Assembly: GCF_900683735.1 (NCBI RefSeq)
Contig: NZ_LR215979.1
Coordinates: 2,232,001-2,296,000 of the forward strand
Reading direction: 5' to 3'
Source: Fusobacterium ulcerans ATCC 49185
Lineage (GTDB): Bacteria > Fusobacteriota > Fusobacteriia > Fusobacteriales > Fusobacteriaceae
Length of the DNA: 64,000 nt
Part shown: positions 27,858 to 37,547 of the stretch, piece after piece
Layout of the letters: each line of letters starts with the position of its first letter
Numbering within the stretch: the stretch's first letter is position 1
Position numbers and translations under genes: made by a program
The notes under the pieces: model-generated
The model's database searches: none
Seen by the model: only the letters and a program-made list of their open reading frames with translations
Told to the model about the DNA's origin: nothing

Positions 27858-27878
27858 CAATATTGCATATTTATTTTT

Positions 27879-28469
27879 TTAATCTTTTAATATGTTTTCT
27901 AACTCGGCTTCAAGTTTTTTTAATGCATTAGCTCTATGGCTTATTATATTTTTTATATCTGGCATCTCTGCAAGTGTCTTTCCATATTCAGCTACAAAAA
28001 AATGAGGGTCATATCCAAATCCCTTATCTCCTCTTGGTTCATCTATTATCTCTCCTGGAACTTCTCCTCTGAAAGAATAACTTCTTCCATCTGGTTTTCC
28101 CAGAGTAACTACACTTACGAAATGAGCCTTTCTGTTTTCTTTACCTTGTAATTCTTTAATAAGCTTTTTATTGTTGGAATCATCTGTTGCATGTTCTCCA
28201 GAATATCTGGCAGAATATACTCCTGGAGCTCCATCCAGAGCATCTACACATAATCCTGAATCATCAGCTATTGTTATCATTCCAGTATATTTGGCTATTT
28301 CCATTGCTTTCTTAGCAGAATTTGCTTCAAAAGTATCTCCATCTTCTATCACTTCTGGTATATCTATCCCATCTTTAATAGAAAGTATCTCTATATTTTT
28401 TACACTTTTGAAGATAGCTGTTATTTCTTCTATTTTATGTTTATTTCCTGTTGCTAGAAAAATTTTCAT
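27879..28469 (-). CDS. rdgB: XTP/dITP diphosphatase (RdgB/HAM1)
   Basis: A 196-residue cytoplasmic house-cleaning enzyme that hydrolyses dITP, XTP and related nucleotides to monophosphates and pyrophosphate. Present: the substrate loop TGNKHKIEEI (7-16), ADDSGLCVDALDGAPGVYSARY with catalytic acids (about 69-90), GFGYDPHF and the C-terminal SHRANALKKL. Complete length. It follows rph by 5 bases, a common pairing in bacteria. Confidence 0.96.
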   Translation of the reverse strand: MKIFLATGNKHKIEEITAIFKSVKNIEILSIKDGIDIPEVIEDGDTFEANSAKKAMEIAKYTGMITIADDSGLCVDALDGAPGVYSARYSGEHATDDSNNKKLIKELQGKENRKAHFVSVVTLGKPDGRSYSFRGEVPGEIIDEPRGDKGFGYDPHFFVAEYGKTLAEMPDIKNIISHRANALKKLEAELENILKD

Positions 28470-28474
28470 AGTAT

Positions 28475-29239
28475 CTATTCTCCTATTACTTCATTTTGAA
28501 TTCTGATTATCTCTTTTATTCCAACTTCAGCTAAATCAATCAGTTCATTAAGCTCTTTTCTAGTATAAGTAGCCTCTTCTCCTGTTCCCTGTACTTCAAC
28601 AAATTCCCCTTTACCATTCATTACTACATTCATATCTACTTCTGCAGCAGAATCCTCAGTATACATCAAGTCAAGCATTGGAGTTCCTCTTACAATACCT
28701 ACACTGATAGCAGCTACATTAGAAATTATTGGATTTATAGATAGAACTCTATCTTTCATGAGCTTTTTAACAGCTAAAGCAAGAGCTATAAATCCTCCAG
28801 ATATAGAAGTAGTTCTAGTTCCTCCATCTGCCTGAATAACATCACAGTCAATAGTTATAGTTCTCTCTCCTAATTTATCTAAATCTACAGCTGTTCTTAA
28901 AGCTCTTCCTATAAGTCTTTGTATCTCCATAGTTCTTCCAGAAAGTTTTCCTTTTGCAGATTCTCTCTGATTTCTCTCTCCAGTAGCTCTCGGTATCATA
29001 GAATATTCAGCTGTAAGCCATCCTTTTCCTTGTCCTCTCATAAAAGGTGGTACTTTTTCACTTACAGAAGCTGTACATATTACTTTGGTATTTCCAAATT
29101 CTATTAATACTGATCCCTCTGCATAAAGATTGAAATCTTTTGTTATTTTTATCTCTCTAAGACTGTCTACTTTTCTTCCATCTTCTCTTAATTTCAAAGT
29201 TCTTAAATCTTCTTCTATTATCATTTCTTTGACTTCCAT
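28475..29239 (-). CDS. rph: Ribonuclease PH
   Basis: A 254-residue phosphorolytic 3'-5' exoribonuclease that trims tRNA 3' ends. Recognisable: [13 protein letters not shown] near the N-terminus, [29 protein letters not shown] around 55-80, [26 protein letters not shown] with the phosphate-site and metal-binding acids, and [13 protein letters not shown]. The protein has about 15 extra residues before the usual REDGR start; AGAGGAG about 12 bases before the ATG supports the long start. Between the msbA-like gene and rdgB. Confidence 0.96.
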   Translation of the reverse strand: MEVKEMIIEEDLRTLKLREDGRKVDSLREIKITKDFNLYAEGSVLIEFGNTKVICTASVSEKVPPFMRGQGKGWLTAEYSMIPRATGERNQRESAKGKLSGRTMEIQRLIGRALRTAVDLDKLGERTITIDCDVIQADGGTRTTSISGGFIALALAVKKLMKDRVLSINPIISNVAAISVGIVRGTPMLDLMYTEDSAAEVDMNVVMNGKGEFVEVQGTGEEATYTRKELNELIDLAEVGIKEIIRIQNEVIGE

Positions 29240-29271
29240 TATTCTATTTCTCCTCTTGATCTGTCAATTTT

Positions 29272-31056
29272 TTATGCTAATACTTTTTCCTTTGTCTTTT
29301 CTTTCTTTCCAAATTGTATTTCATAGAAATGTTTATACAATCCTTTAAACTCAAGTAATTCCTGATGAGTTCCTATTTCTTTTATTTCTCCATTTTCCAT
29401 TACAACTATCTTATCTGCATTTATTATAGTTGATAATCTATGAGCTATTACAAAAGTTGTTCTATTGACCATCAATTTATCTAAAGCATCCTGTACTAAT
29501 CTTTCTGATTCAGTATCTAAAGCAGATGTAGCCTCATCCAGTATCATTATTTCTGGATTTTGTATAAGGGCTCTGGCAATAGCTATTCTCTGTTTTTGCC
29601 CACCAGAAAGAAGTACTCCTCTTTCTCCTACCTCTGTTTCAAATTTATTTGGAAGTTCCATAATAAAATCATAAGCATTAGCCATTTTAGCTGCATTCAT
29701 AATTTCCTCTTCTGTTACTCCATTTTTTCCAAAAGATATATTTTGGGAAATAGAACCACTGAAAAGAAAGCTTTCCTGAGGAACTATTCCTATATAATCT
29801 CTATATTTTTTCAATGAAATATTCTTTATATCTATACCATTTACTTTTATAGCTCCCTCTGTAGTTTCATAAAATCTTGGAATAAGGTTTACAAGAGTAG
29901 TTTTTCCACTTCCACTTTTTCCTACAAGGGCTATAACTTCTCCAGCTTTTACATCTAAATTTATATTTTTAAGTATCAATTCTGGAGAATCATCATAATG
30001 GAATGATAAATTTTCAAATTTGATATCTTTTATTTCAGTTTTTAATTCCTCTTCTTTTTCACCATAGTAATCCTGTTCCAGAGGAACATCTAATATCTCT
30101 ATTACCCTGTCTGCTGATGGCAGAGCTTCTTGAAGGTCATTATTTTTATTTATAAGTCTTTTCAGTGGCTGGCTCATCAATCCCAAAGCAGTAACAAAGG
30201 AAATCAAATCTCCTGCTGTCATAGTTTTTAAAACAATTATCTGATATCCTCCATATGAAGCTACCAACAATACCATTACTGTTGTAATTATTTCATTGAT
30301 AGGAGAAACTTTTGCTTTTATCTTTGTACTTTTATATGATTTTTCAAATTCATCCTTACTGATAACTTTATATTTTTCAATCATATCATCACTGTTATTA
30401 AAAGCTTTTATTACAAAGATACCAGAAAGAGTTTCCTGAATAAATGCTGTAACTGCTCCTGAAGTGTCTTGTCTGATTCTACCAGATTTTCTTATCTTCT
30501 TAGTATATTTTTTCACTGTACTTATGATAAGAGGCATTACTATCAAAGCTACAAGTGCCAAAATATAATCCACCTGAAACATTCTGAAAGTAAGAGCAAC
30601 CACTGTAAGAAATTCTTTAAACATATCAAATATGATAAATCCTATTCTCCCTAAAGTTGCAGAATCCCCAGAAAGTCTTGCCATTACATCACCCAGTTTA
30701 TTCCTTTTAAAATATGACATAGGGAGTTTTTGAAGATGAGAATATACGTCTATTTTTATATCTCTCTTTATTGTTTCTGTTACATAGTTTGATGAAATAG
30801 AAGCAAAATATCCAGTTACTACTTTAAGTATAGTAGAAACAAATATTCCCCCTATTACCATAGCCATCATTCTTGCATTTTTATTTACTAATACATCATC
30901 TATAAGGTATTTGCTCAGCCATGCTGGAACTGCTCCCATAGCTGAACTAAAGGCAGAAGTAAATACTACTGCTCCCATTACCCACTTATATTTAAAACTA
31001 TATTTCAAAAATGTATTTAATGATTTATTTTTAAATATACTTAATTTTTCTATCAT
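29272..31056 (-). CDS. msbA: Lipid A exporter, MsbA-like ABC transporter
   Basis: A 594-residue half-transporter: six membrane helices (about 15-310) followed by a nucleotide-binding domain. Walker A GKSGSGKTTLV, Q-loop GIVPQESFLFSGS, signature LLSGGQKQRIAIARAL, Walker B IMILDEATSALD and the His in VIAHRLST are all present. The type (LSGGQKQR with FSGS after the Q-loop) fits MsbA and multidrug exporters alike. Its position directly downstream of lpxB, with a 4-base overlap, supports flipping of lipid A or core LPS across the inner membrane. Confidence 0.85.
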   Translation of the reverse strand: MIEKLSIFKNKSLNTFLKYSFKYKWVMGAVVFTSAFSSAMGAVPAWLSKYLIDDVLVNKNARMMAMVIGGIFVSTILKVVTGYFASISSNYVTETIKRDIKIDVYSHLQKLPMSYFKRNKLGDVMARLSGDSATLGRIGFIIFDMFKEFLTVVALTFRMFQVDYILALVALIVMPLIISTVKKYTKKIRKSGRIRQDTSGAVTAFIQETLSGIFVIKAFNNSDDMIEKYKVISKDEFEKSYKSTKIKAKVSPINEIITTVMVLLVASYGGYQIIVLKTMTAGDLISFVTALGLMSQPLKRLINKNNDLQEALPSADRVIEILDVPLEQDYYGEKEEELKTEIKDIKFENLSFHYDDSPELILKNINLDVKAGEVIALVGKSGSGKTTLVNLIPRFYETTEGAIKVNGIDIKNISLKKYRDYIGIVPQESFLFSGSISQNISFGKNGVTEEEIMNAAKMANAYDFIMELPNKFETEVGERGVLLSGGQKQRIAIARALIQNPEIMILDEATSALDTESERLVQDALDKLMVNRTTFVIAHRLSTIINADKIVVMENGEIKEIGTHQELLEFKGLYKHFYEIQFGKKEKTKEKVLA

Positions 31057-32126
31057 TGTTCTCCTTTAATCAGAAAATTTCCATAGCTCTTTACAACATC
31101 TTTTCCTGATAGTTTTTTTCTCACTTCAGCTATGTCTTCAGCTATTTTTTCTTTGGAATTTTCAAAGTAATCAAGATATTTTTCTATCTCTTCTGGATTG
31201 CATTTTTCCTGTAATAATTCTGGGTATACTTCTCTATTAAGCGTAAGATTAGGTAAGGAAACAAATCCTACTTTCAAAATATGTCTTGCTATGAAGGCAT
31301 TTATAAAGCTTGTCCTATACACAACAATAACAGGAATACCCATCAAAGCAAGTTCCAGTGTTACTGTACCAGAAGCTGCTACAGCTGTTTTTGATTCTTT
31401 TACACATTCAGCCAGACTTTTATCTGATACTATCTTTAAATTTTCAAATTTATTCAAATCTTCATCTATCCATTTCAGATGTTCACTACTGGAAAGTTTC
31501 AAAAGAAATGTTTCTTCTTTTTTCTTTTCTACTACTTTCAGCATTACAGGAATAAGTGTTCTTATTTCCTGTTTTCTGCTTCCTGGAAGAAGAAGTATAT
31601 TATTTCCTGTTCTCTCAATTACTGAATACTTATCTACAAATGGATTGCCAAAGTATACAGCGTCTACTCCATGTTTCTTGTAAAAATCTACTTCCCAAGG
31701 AAAAATAACCATTATGTGATCTGCTTTCACCAGCTTTGTTATTCTATTTTCTCCCCATATCCAAAGTTTTGGGGGTATGTAATAGTAAACTTCTACTTCT
31801 GGTACTTCTTTTTTTAAAAGTTCAAGAAATTTGAGATTAAACCCTCCATAGTCCACAAGAATCACTTTGTTTATTTTTTCTTTCTTTATAAAATCAATAT
31901 ATTCATTTGCTTTCTTTTTTAAGAAACTATACTTTTTGAACACTTCGGTAAATCCCATTACAGCAAGCTCTTCTATGTCCTGTATCACTTCTACTCCTTG
32001 AGCTCTGCTGTGATTTCCTGCTGCACCATAAAATTTCAGATCTTTATTTTGTTCAAGCATAGCTTTTACTAAATATGAAAGATGTAAGTCTCCTGAAACT
32101 TCTCCTGTAGATACAAAAAATTTCAT
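31053..32126 (-). CDS. lpxB: Lipid-A-disaccharide synthase
   Basis: A 357-residue peripheral membrane glycosyltransferase (GT19). It joins UDP-2,3-diacylglucosamine and 2,3-diacylglucosamine-1-phosphate. Signature segments: STGEVSGDLHLSYLVKAM at the start, GFTEVFKKY, VDYGGFNLKFL, YYIPPKLWIWGENR, LLPGSRKQEI and VAASGTVTLELALMGIPVIVVYR. Complete length. It follows lpxI by 12 bases and overlaps the exporter gene. Confidence 0.96.
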   Translation of the reverse strand: MKFFVSTGEVSGDLHLSYLVKAMLEQNKDLKFYGAAGNHSRAQGVEVIQDIEELAVMGFTEVFKKYSFLKKKANEYIDFIKKEKINKVILVDYGGFNLKFLELLKKEVPEVEVYYYIPPKLWIWGENRITKLVKADHIMVIFPWEVDFYKKHGVDAVYFGNPFVDKYSVIERTGNNILLLPGSRKQEIRTLIPVMLKVVEKKKEETFLLKLSSSEHLKWIDEDLNKFENLKIVSDKSLAECVKESKTAVAASGTVTLELALMGIPVIVVYRTSFINAFIARHILKVGFVSLPNLTLNREVYPELLQEKCNPEEIEKYLDYFENSKEKIAEDIAEVRKKLSGKDVVKSYGNFLIKGEQ

Positions 32127-32138
32127 AAAAATCTCCTC

Positions 32139-32942
32139 TTAAGCTTTTATTCCCATAATAAAAAGAGAGTTCTCTTCAGCAAGCTTTACAGCTTCATCTC
32201 TGTTAAGAAAAAGCATTTTCCCAGCTTCTCCAACAATTCCCTTTGCCCCTATCTCTACTGCTCTCTTTATGGTTTCTATTCCCACTGCTGGTATATCTAC
32301 TCTCATATCCTGCTGGGGTCTTGACATCTTTACAATTATTGTTCCTGTTCCAGCCAGTTCTCCAGCTCTTTTAATAGTTTTATCTGTTCCTTCTATTCCT
32401 TCCAATGCCACAACAGAAGAATCCTTGCATACAACAGTCTGTCCAGCATCCACTTCACTTAAAGCTTTAGCTGCTTCCATTCCGATTTTTATAGTTTTCA
32501 TATCCTCTTTCGAAGGTTTGTTCCCTGTATAGCACTTCTCTTGAAACATAAAATTTTTCAAAAGATAGTTCTGTGGCAGAACTTTTATTCCATTCAATCT
32601 AAAAAATGCAATAATTGCAAAAAGGAGAGTTTCATCTTTTTTGTCTGGTAACCTTTTAAGAAGCTCCTCTCCATATTTGTCTAATTTCATCTCTTTAAAA
32701 ATAATTTCTTTTTCAACTTTACCAAGCATAATGATCTCTCTTATATCATTCAAGAGAAAATGTTTCACTATAGCTCCTACTTCACCTATATTAAAAGCTT
32801 TAAAGTTGCTGCAACTTTTGATTTCAGGTTCAATAGTTTCAAAAAGACCTATGGGAAAAACATTGATCTTCTGCTTTTCAGCTTCCTGCAGGAAATAAAG
32901 GGGCAGTTTTCCATTACCAACTATTATCCCTAATTTATCCAT
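32139..32942 (-). CDS. lpxI: UDP-2,3-diacylglucosamine pyrophosphatase LpxI
   Basis: A 267-residue protein of the LpxI (DUF1009) family, which hydrolyses UDP-2,3-diacylglucosamine to lipid X in bacteria that lack LpxH. Typical parts: LGIIVGNGKLPLYFLQEA, GEVGAIVKHFL, the central EVDAGQTVVCKDSSVVALEG followed by the EGTDKTIKRAG motif, and MSRPQQDMRVDIPAVGIETI. No LpxH-like gene is in the window. Its ATG shares a base with the lpxA stop (TAATG), so translation is coupled. Order lpxA-lpxI-lpxB is that of the pathway steps. Confidence 0.95.
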   Translation of the reverse strand: MDKLGIIVGNGKLPLYFLQEAEKQKINVFPIGLFETIEPEIKSCSNFKAFNIGEVGAIVKHFLLNDIREIIMLGKVEKEIIFKEMKLDKYGEELLKRLPDKKDETLLFAIIAFFRLNGIKVLPQNYLLKNFMFQEKCYTGNKPSKEDMKTIKIGMEAAKALSEVDAGQTVVCKDSSVVALEGIEGTDKTIKRAGELAGTGTIIVKMSRPQQDMRVDIPAVGIETIKRAVEIGAKGIVGEAGKMLFLNRDEAVKLAEENSLFIMGIKA

Positions 32943-33715
32943 TATCTAGTTATCCCCCTATTACTGTTATTTATGAAATCCAGTAAATATTTTATATTGT
33001 CATCTTCACCATACTCTTCCTCTACCTGCTTAATAGCTTCTTTTAAAGGAAGACCATTTCTAAATATTATTCTATAAGCTTTCTTCAGATTTGACAATGT
33101 TTCATCAGAAAAACCTCTTCTTCTGAGTCCAATACTATTTAATCCTCTTACTTCAGCTTTATTCCCTTCAGCAAGTACGAAAGGACAAATATCCTGATTT
33201 ACAGCACTTGCCCCTCCTATCATAGAATAAGAACCTATTCTGCAGAATTGATGGATAGGAGTAAGCCCTCCTATTATTGCAAAGCTATCAACTACAACAT
33301 GTCCTGCCAGAGTGACATTATTTGCAAGTATACATCCATCACCAATGATGACATCATGGGCAACATGAACATAGGCCATAAGAAGATTCCCATTTCCTAT
33401 TCTTGTTTCCCATCTGTCATCTGTTCCTCTGTGAATAGTAACAAATTCCCTTATTGAGTTTTTGTTTCCTATAATAGTTTTTGTGGGTTCATTTTTATAT
33501 TTTAAATCTTGAGAAGCTTTTCCAATAGAAACAAATGAGTAAATAGTATTGTCTTCCCCTATTTCTGTAATTCCTTCTACAACTACATGAGATTGTATAA
33601 CTGTATTTTTTCCTATTTTTACATCTTTTCCTATTACACAGTAAGGTCCTATCTTTACTCCATCTTCTATAATTGCTCCTTCTTCAATTATAGCAGTGCT
33701 ATGAATATCTACCAA
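32942..33715 (-). CDS. lpxA: UDP-N-acetylglucosamine O-acyltransferase
   Basis: A 257-residue left-handed beta-helix enzyme that adds the first hydroxyacyl chain of lipid A. Hexapeptide repeats ([ILV]GxxxxI type) fill residues about 5-185. The catalytic His lies in MAYVHVAHDVIIGDG, and the C-terminal helical domain contains GLNSIGLRRRGFS. Complete. Between fabZ and lpxI; lpxD, which normally accompanies these genes, is not in the window. Confidence 0.97.
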   Translation of the reverse strand: MVDIHSTAIIEEGAIIEDGVKIGPYCVIGKDVKIGKNTVIQSHVVVEGITEIGEDNTIYSFVSIGKASQDLKYKNEPTKTIIGNKNSIREFVTIHRGTDDRWETRIGNGNLLMAYVHVAHDVIIGDGCILANNVTLAGHVVVDSFAIIGGLTPIHQFCRIGSYSMIGGASAVNQDICPFVLAEGNKAEVRGLNSIGLRRRGFSDETLSNLKKAYRIIFRNGLPLKEAIKQVEEEYGEDDNIKYLLDFINNSNRGITR

Positions 33716-33732
33716 AATGAATTCCCCCTAAT

Positions 33733-34158
33733 CTATTTGTCTGTTATACAGAATGTAAATGTAGCTTCACATGCTAAAACTCCATCTACTTTTGCCACTC
33801 CATGAGCCTTTACAAAGTTTCTTTTTATTTTTTCTACTTCTACTTCATAAATAACTTGATCCCCAGGTTTTATTGGACTTTTAAATTTAGCACTTTCAAC
33901 ACCTACGAAATATGGAACTTTCCCTTCTACTCCATCCATTACAAGTACACCTAAACATTGTGCCATTCCTTCTACTATAAGTACTCCTGGCATAATTGGG
34001 TGTCCTGGAAAATGTCCGTTAAAAAATTCTTCATTGATAGTAACATTTTTCAATCCTTTTATTTTTTGCTCTTCTTTGTTCACTTCAAGAATTCTATCAA
34101 CAAGTAAAAATGGATATCTGTGTGGGATTCTTTTCATGATTTCTAAAGTATCTAACAT
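33733..34158 (-). CDS. fabZ: 3-hydroxyacyl-ACP dehydratase FabZ
   Basis: A 141-residue hot-dog-fold enzyme of fatty acid synthesis. HRYPFLLVDRI (13-23), the catalytic His in NGHFPGHPIMPGVLIVEGMAQ (His49 region, Glu near 63) and KFKSPIKPGDQ are present. Clustering with lpxA and lpxC is common, as both compete for 3-hydroxyacyl-ACP. GGAGG precedes the ATG. Confidence 0.97.
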   Translation of the reverse strand: MLDTLEIMKRIPHRYPFLLVDRILEVNKEEQKIKGLKNVTINEEFFNGHFPGHPIMPGVLIVEGMAQCLGVLVMDGVEGKVPYFVGVESAKFKSPIKPGDQVIYEVEVEKIKRNFVKAHGVAKVDGVLACEATFTFCITDK

Positions 34159-34186
34159 ATTTTTTTCCTCCTAAGATTTAAATAAA

Positions 34187-35011
34187 TTATAAATTTTTCA
34201 GTAATTTTGCAAATTCTATATCTAAAGCATGCCCTGCCTTTACTGCTATTATATGACCTTTGATAGGTCTGTTCAATATTTTTAAGTCCCCTATGATATC
34301 AAGCATTTTATGTCTTACAAACTCATCTTCATATCTTAGTCCTTCTGGATTCATTACACCATCTTTTTCTATTACTATGGCATTTTCAAGAGTTCCTCCT
34401 AAAGCGAGGTTGTTTTTTTTAAGGTATTCTATTTCATAATCAAATCCAAAAGTTCTTGCTGGAGCTATCTCTTTTTTATAATTTTCAAGATTTATTTCAA
34501 ACTCTGCCAACTGTGATTTTAAAAAACTATGTTCAAATCTGATAGCATATGTTATTTTATATCCATCATATGGAAGAGCTACTATATTTTTATCACCTAC
34601 TGTAAGATATATTGGTTTAGTTATAACTATAGGCTCAACCTCTCCATCTAGTTCTTTTATTCCAGCATTTTCAAAAAGATCTATAAATCTTCCTGCACTT
34701 CCATCACAGATAGGAAGCTCATTTCCATCAAGCTCTATTACAAGGTCTGTTATTTCCGCTGCATATAATGCTGATAAAAAATGCTCTATTGTATGAACTT
34801 TTGCTCCAAACTCATTTTTTAAATTAGTTCCTCGCGTAAGGTCAAAAGTATTTTCTATATCTAATTTTATTTCATTTTTTCCATCTTCAAGATCAACTCT
34901 TTTGAAAATTATTCCATTGCTCCCAGGGATCAGCTTCATATCGATATTTTCTCCTTTATGGAGTCCAATACCTGAATATATAATCTCTTTTGCCAGTGTT
35001 TTCCTTTTCAT
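34187..35011 (-). CDS. lpxC: UDP-3-O-acyl-N-acetylglucosamine deacetylase LpxC
   Basis: A 274-residue zinc deacetylase, the committed step of lipid A synthesis. Present are the start KRKTLAKEIIYSGIGLHKGE, the zinc-ligand segment VHTIEHFLSALYA (His of the EHFL motif), and HKMLDIIGDL with the second His and the Asp ligand. The catalytic His near the end lies in VKAGHALDIEFA. The length is slightly shorter than E. coli (305) because of a shorter tail; that tail controls FtsH degradation there. GGAGGG lies before the ATG. Confidence 0.96.
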   Translation of the reverse strand: MKRKTLAKEIIYSGIGLHKGENIDMKLIPGSNGIIFKRVDLEDGKNEIKLDIENTFDLTRGTNLKNEFGAKVHTIEHFLSALYAAEITDLVIELDGNELPICDGSAGRFIDLFENAGIKELDGEVEPIVITKPIYLTVGDKNIVALPYDGYKITYAIRFEHSFLKSQLAEFEINLENYKKEIAPARTFGFDYEIEYLKKNNLALGGTLENAIVIEKDGVMNPEGLRYEDEFVRHKMLDIIGDLKILNRPIKGHIIAVKAGHALDIEFAKLLKNL

Positions 35012-35024
35012 CTTCCCTCCTTAT

Positions 35025-37202
35025 CTAGTTTTTTGTTAAAAATTTATCTGCAACTGCCATTGCAATTTCTCTTTTTCCATCTACAAAGTCTACTTCAACT
35101 TTTTTATCTGTTACTCCTCTTACCACTCCCAACCCAAATTTCTTATGCATAACCTTTTCTCCAACAGAATAAGGATATTCCTTATATGTTTTGTTCAAGT
35201 CTTCTATAGTTATCATTTTTTTGAATTGTTGTTTCACTGGAGTTTTTGTAGGATTTATTGCTTCTCTCTTAAATTGAGATTCTATATTACTTTCAAGAAG
35301 ATTCTCAGGAAGTTCATTTATAAATCTCGATTTAGTTCTGAAACTTTCCTCTCCATACATAAATCTGCTTGCAGCATAAGAAATATATAACTTATCCTCT
35401 GCTCTTGTTATTGCCACATAACACAATCTTCTTTCCTCTTCAAGCTCTCTAGGTTCAAAGTCAGCTTTTTTCCCTGGGAAGACTTCATCTTCAGCTCCTA
35501 CTAAAAATACTGTAGGAAATTCAAGTCCCTTTGAGTTATGAATAGTCATGAGTTTTACATAATCTTTCTCTTCTTCCAGATTATCTGTAGCACTTACCAA
35601 TGATATATTCTCTAAATATTCTCTTAAAGTAAGAGTTTCTATTATCTTTTCCATTTCTGTAATAGAGTTTCTTAATTCCTCTATATTGTTTATTCTATTC
35701 TCACTGTCTTCATAGTTTGATTCCAGATAATCAAAGTATTTTATACTTTTTATTACTTTATCAAAAAGTTCTGAAACAGCTTCACTTTCGCTCATATCAA
35801 TAAGTTCCATCATCATTTTATGGAATTCTTCTAATACTATTTTCATATTAGCTGTAAGAGTATCTATCTCTTTTGCTCTTCCTAAAGCTTCAAAGAGAGT
35901 AAGTCCATTTGCAGAAGCAAACTCATTTATTTTTTCTAAACTCTTATCTCCTATCTTTCTCTTAGGTACATTAAGTATTCTGCTCAGGTTAAGACTGTCT
36001 TTAGGATTATTGATAACAGCCAGATAAGCAACTATATCTTTAATTTCTGCTCTTTGATAGAACTGCATTCCACCAAATATTTTATATGGTATATTGAATC
36101 TCAAAAAACCTTCCTCAAAAAGTCTTGATTGAGCATTCATTCTATAAAGAATAGTAAAATCTCTATATTTCTTACCTTGATTTTTCCCTTTAATTATCTC
36201 TTCAATTATGACATTTACTTCCTGTCTTCCATCATTACATTGAAGAAGAGTTATTTTTTCGCCAGTTGTTTTCTTAGTCCAAAGTTTTTTATCCCTTGCA
36301 CTTGAGTTGTTACTGATTACAGCATTGGCTGCATCCAGTATCACTGAAGTAGAACGATAATTTTCTTCTAATTTTACAACTTCTGCATCAGGATAATCTT
36401 TTTCAAAATCAAGAATATTTTGAATATTAGCTCCTCTGAATCCATATATACTTTGGTTTTCATCCCCAACTACACATAGATTTCCATATTTACCAGCTAT
36501 TTTATTAATTATCTTGTATTGAATATTATTTGTATCCTGGTATTCATCAACCATTATATATCTAAATTTATCCTGAACTTTATTTAAAATATCAGGTATC
36601 TCTAAAAGTTTTGCTGTATTGATTAATATATCAGAAAAATCCATTCCATTATTGTTTTTAAGAGCTATATTATATCTTCTATATACTTCTGACACTATAG
36701 CAGCATTCATATTATATTTATTTTCTGCTTTCTCATATTCATCAGCAGATACTTCTTCTTCTTTCAATTTTGAAATAAGAGAAACTACCATACCTTCTGT
36801 AAGATTTTTGTCTTTGACTACCAGCTCTTTCATTATACCTTTTACTACTCTTTTTTGATCATCAGCATCATAAATAGTAAAATTAGCTCCATAGCCAAGT
36901 CTGTCCCCATATGTTCTTAAAAGCCTTACACCAAATGAGTGAAATGTAGAAACCATTGTTCTTTTCCCATCTTCCCCTATAAGATCTTCAACTCTTTCTT
37001 TCATCTCTTTAGCTGCTTTATTGGTAAATGTCACAGCTAATATTTTATATGGAGATATCCCTAATTCTTGAATCATATGGGCTATTCTATAAGTTATTGT
37101 TCTTGTTTTTCCAGAACCTGCTCCAGCAAGTATAAGCAATGCCCCTTCTATTTTCTCAGCAGCTTTTCTCTGTCTGTCATTTAATTTTTCTAATATGCTC
37201 AT
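35025..37202 (-). CDS. pcrA: ATP-dependent DNA helicase PcrA/UvrD
   Basis: A 725-residue SF1A 3'-5' helicase for repair and for removing stalled complexes. The motifs are complete: LNDRQRKAAE (Q motif), GAGSGKTRTIT (Walker A), VDEYQDTNNIQ (motif II), VGDENQSIYGFRGA (III), ENYRST (IV), TIHNSKGLEFPTVFL (V) and YVAITRAEDKLY (VI). The last 55 residues form the Tudor-like RNA-polymerase-binding domain (YPYSVGEKVMHKKFGLGVV...). First gene of the lpx operon; its promoter lies at 37232-37261. Confidence 0.96.
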   Translation of the reverse strand: MSILEKLNDRQRKAAEKIEGALLILAGAGSGKTRTITYRIAHMIQELGISPYKILAVTFTNKAAKEMKERVEDLIGEDGKRTMVSTFHSFGVRLLRTYGDRLGYGANFTIYDADDQKRVVKGIMKELVVKDKNLTEGMVVSLISKLKEEEVSADEYEKAENKYNMNAAIVSEVYRRYNIALKNNNGMDFSDILINTAKLLEIPDILNKVQDKFRYIMVDEYQDTNNIQYKIINKIAGKYGNLCVVGDENQSIYGFRGANIQNILDFEKDYPDAEVVKLEENYRSTSVILDAANAVISNNSSARDKKLWTKKTTGEKITLLQCNDGRQEVNVIIEEIIKGKNQGKKYRDFTILYRMNAQSRLFEEGFLRFNIPYKIFGGMQFYQRAEIKDIVAYLAVINNPKDSLNLSRILNVPKRKIGDKSLEKINEFASANGLTLFEALGRAKEIDTLTANMKIVLEEFHKMMMELIDMSESEAVSELFDKVIKSIKYFDYLESNYEDSENRINNIEELRNSITEMEKIIETLTLREYLENISLVSATDNLEEEKDYVKLMTIHNSKGLEFPTVFLVGAEDEVFPGKKADFEPRELEEERRLCYVAITRAEDKLYISYAASRFMYGEESFRTKSRFINELPENLLESNIESQFKREAINPTKTPVKQQFKKMITIEDLNKTYKEYPYSVGEKVMHKKFGLGVVRGVTDKKVEVDFVDGKREIAMAVADKFLTKN

Positions 37203-37231
37203 TCTATTTTATCCACTCCTTCTAAAAGTTA

Positions 37232-37261
37232 ATTATACCATAAAACACCTGCTCTTATCAA
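37232..37261 (-). promoter_or_regulatory. Promoter of the pcrA-lpx-rdgB operon
   Basis: On the minus strand TTGATA (37261-37256), 18 bases ending in TGG, then consensus TATAAT (37237-37232). Extended -10 type. Confidence 0.65.
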
Positions 37262-37331
37262 TTAGAAGTCATCAACACTCTATAATATTCAATATCTTTT
37301 ATTTATGGTTATCATTTATTGAGCAGTCTAT

Positions 37332-37360
37332 AAAAAAAGGAAGAAGCTCTGCTTCTTCCT
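37332..37360 (-). terminator. Terminator of the SRP RNA gene
   Basis: GGAAGAAGC (37339-37347) and GCTTCTTCC (37351-37359), a perfect 9-bp stem with a 3-base loop, followed on the minus strand by seven T. Confidence 0.9.
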
Positions 37361-37378
37361 ATGTAAGCTTTTTTAAGT

Positions 37379-37501
37379 GTCGTGAAAACTGAAAGAAGTT
37401 TTAACTCACACCCACAATAAATACCTTAGTGCTGCTTCCTTCCAGACCTGACACGGTTCGATAATATTGCGCCATGAGATTCCTCAGACAATTTCCACGA
37501 C
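37379..37501 (-). ncRNA. ffs: Signal recognition particle RNA (4.5S-like)
   Basis: The minus strand contains the invariant SRP tetraloop/asymmetric-loop core: GTCAGGTCTGGAAGGAAGCA (complement of 37435-37454), with GCAC after it, as in 4.5S RNA. The ends close the rod: GTCGTGGAAA at the 5' end pairs with TTTTCACGAC at the 3' end. The length of about 123 bases means a small SRP RNA without Alu domain. The RNA guides Ffh to signal sequences at the ribosome. A consensus promoter ends 6 bases before the 5' end and a strong terminator lies 19 bases after the 3' end. Confidence 0.95.
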
Positions 37502-37506
37502 GATTA

Positions 37507-37535
37507 ATTATATCAAGTTTTTATAATTCAGTCAA
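37507..37535 (-). promoter_or_regulatory. Promoter of the SRP RNA gene
   Basis: On the minus strand TTGACT (37535-37530), exactly 17 bases, TATAAT (37512-37507). This is one of the best promoters in the window, as expected for an abundant RNA. It overlaps the last codons and downstream edge of the gene ending at 37548. Confidence 0.85.
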
Positions 37536-37547
37536 CAATTTTATTCC

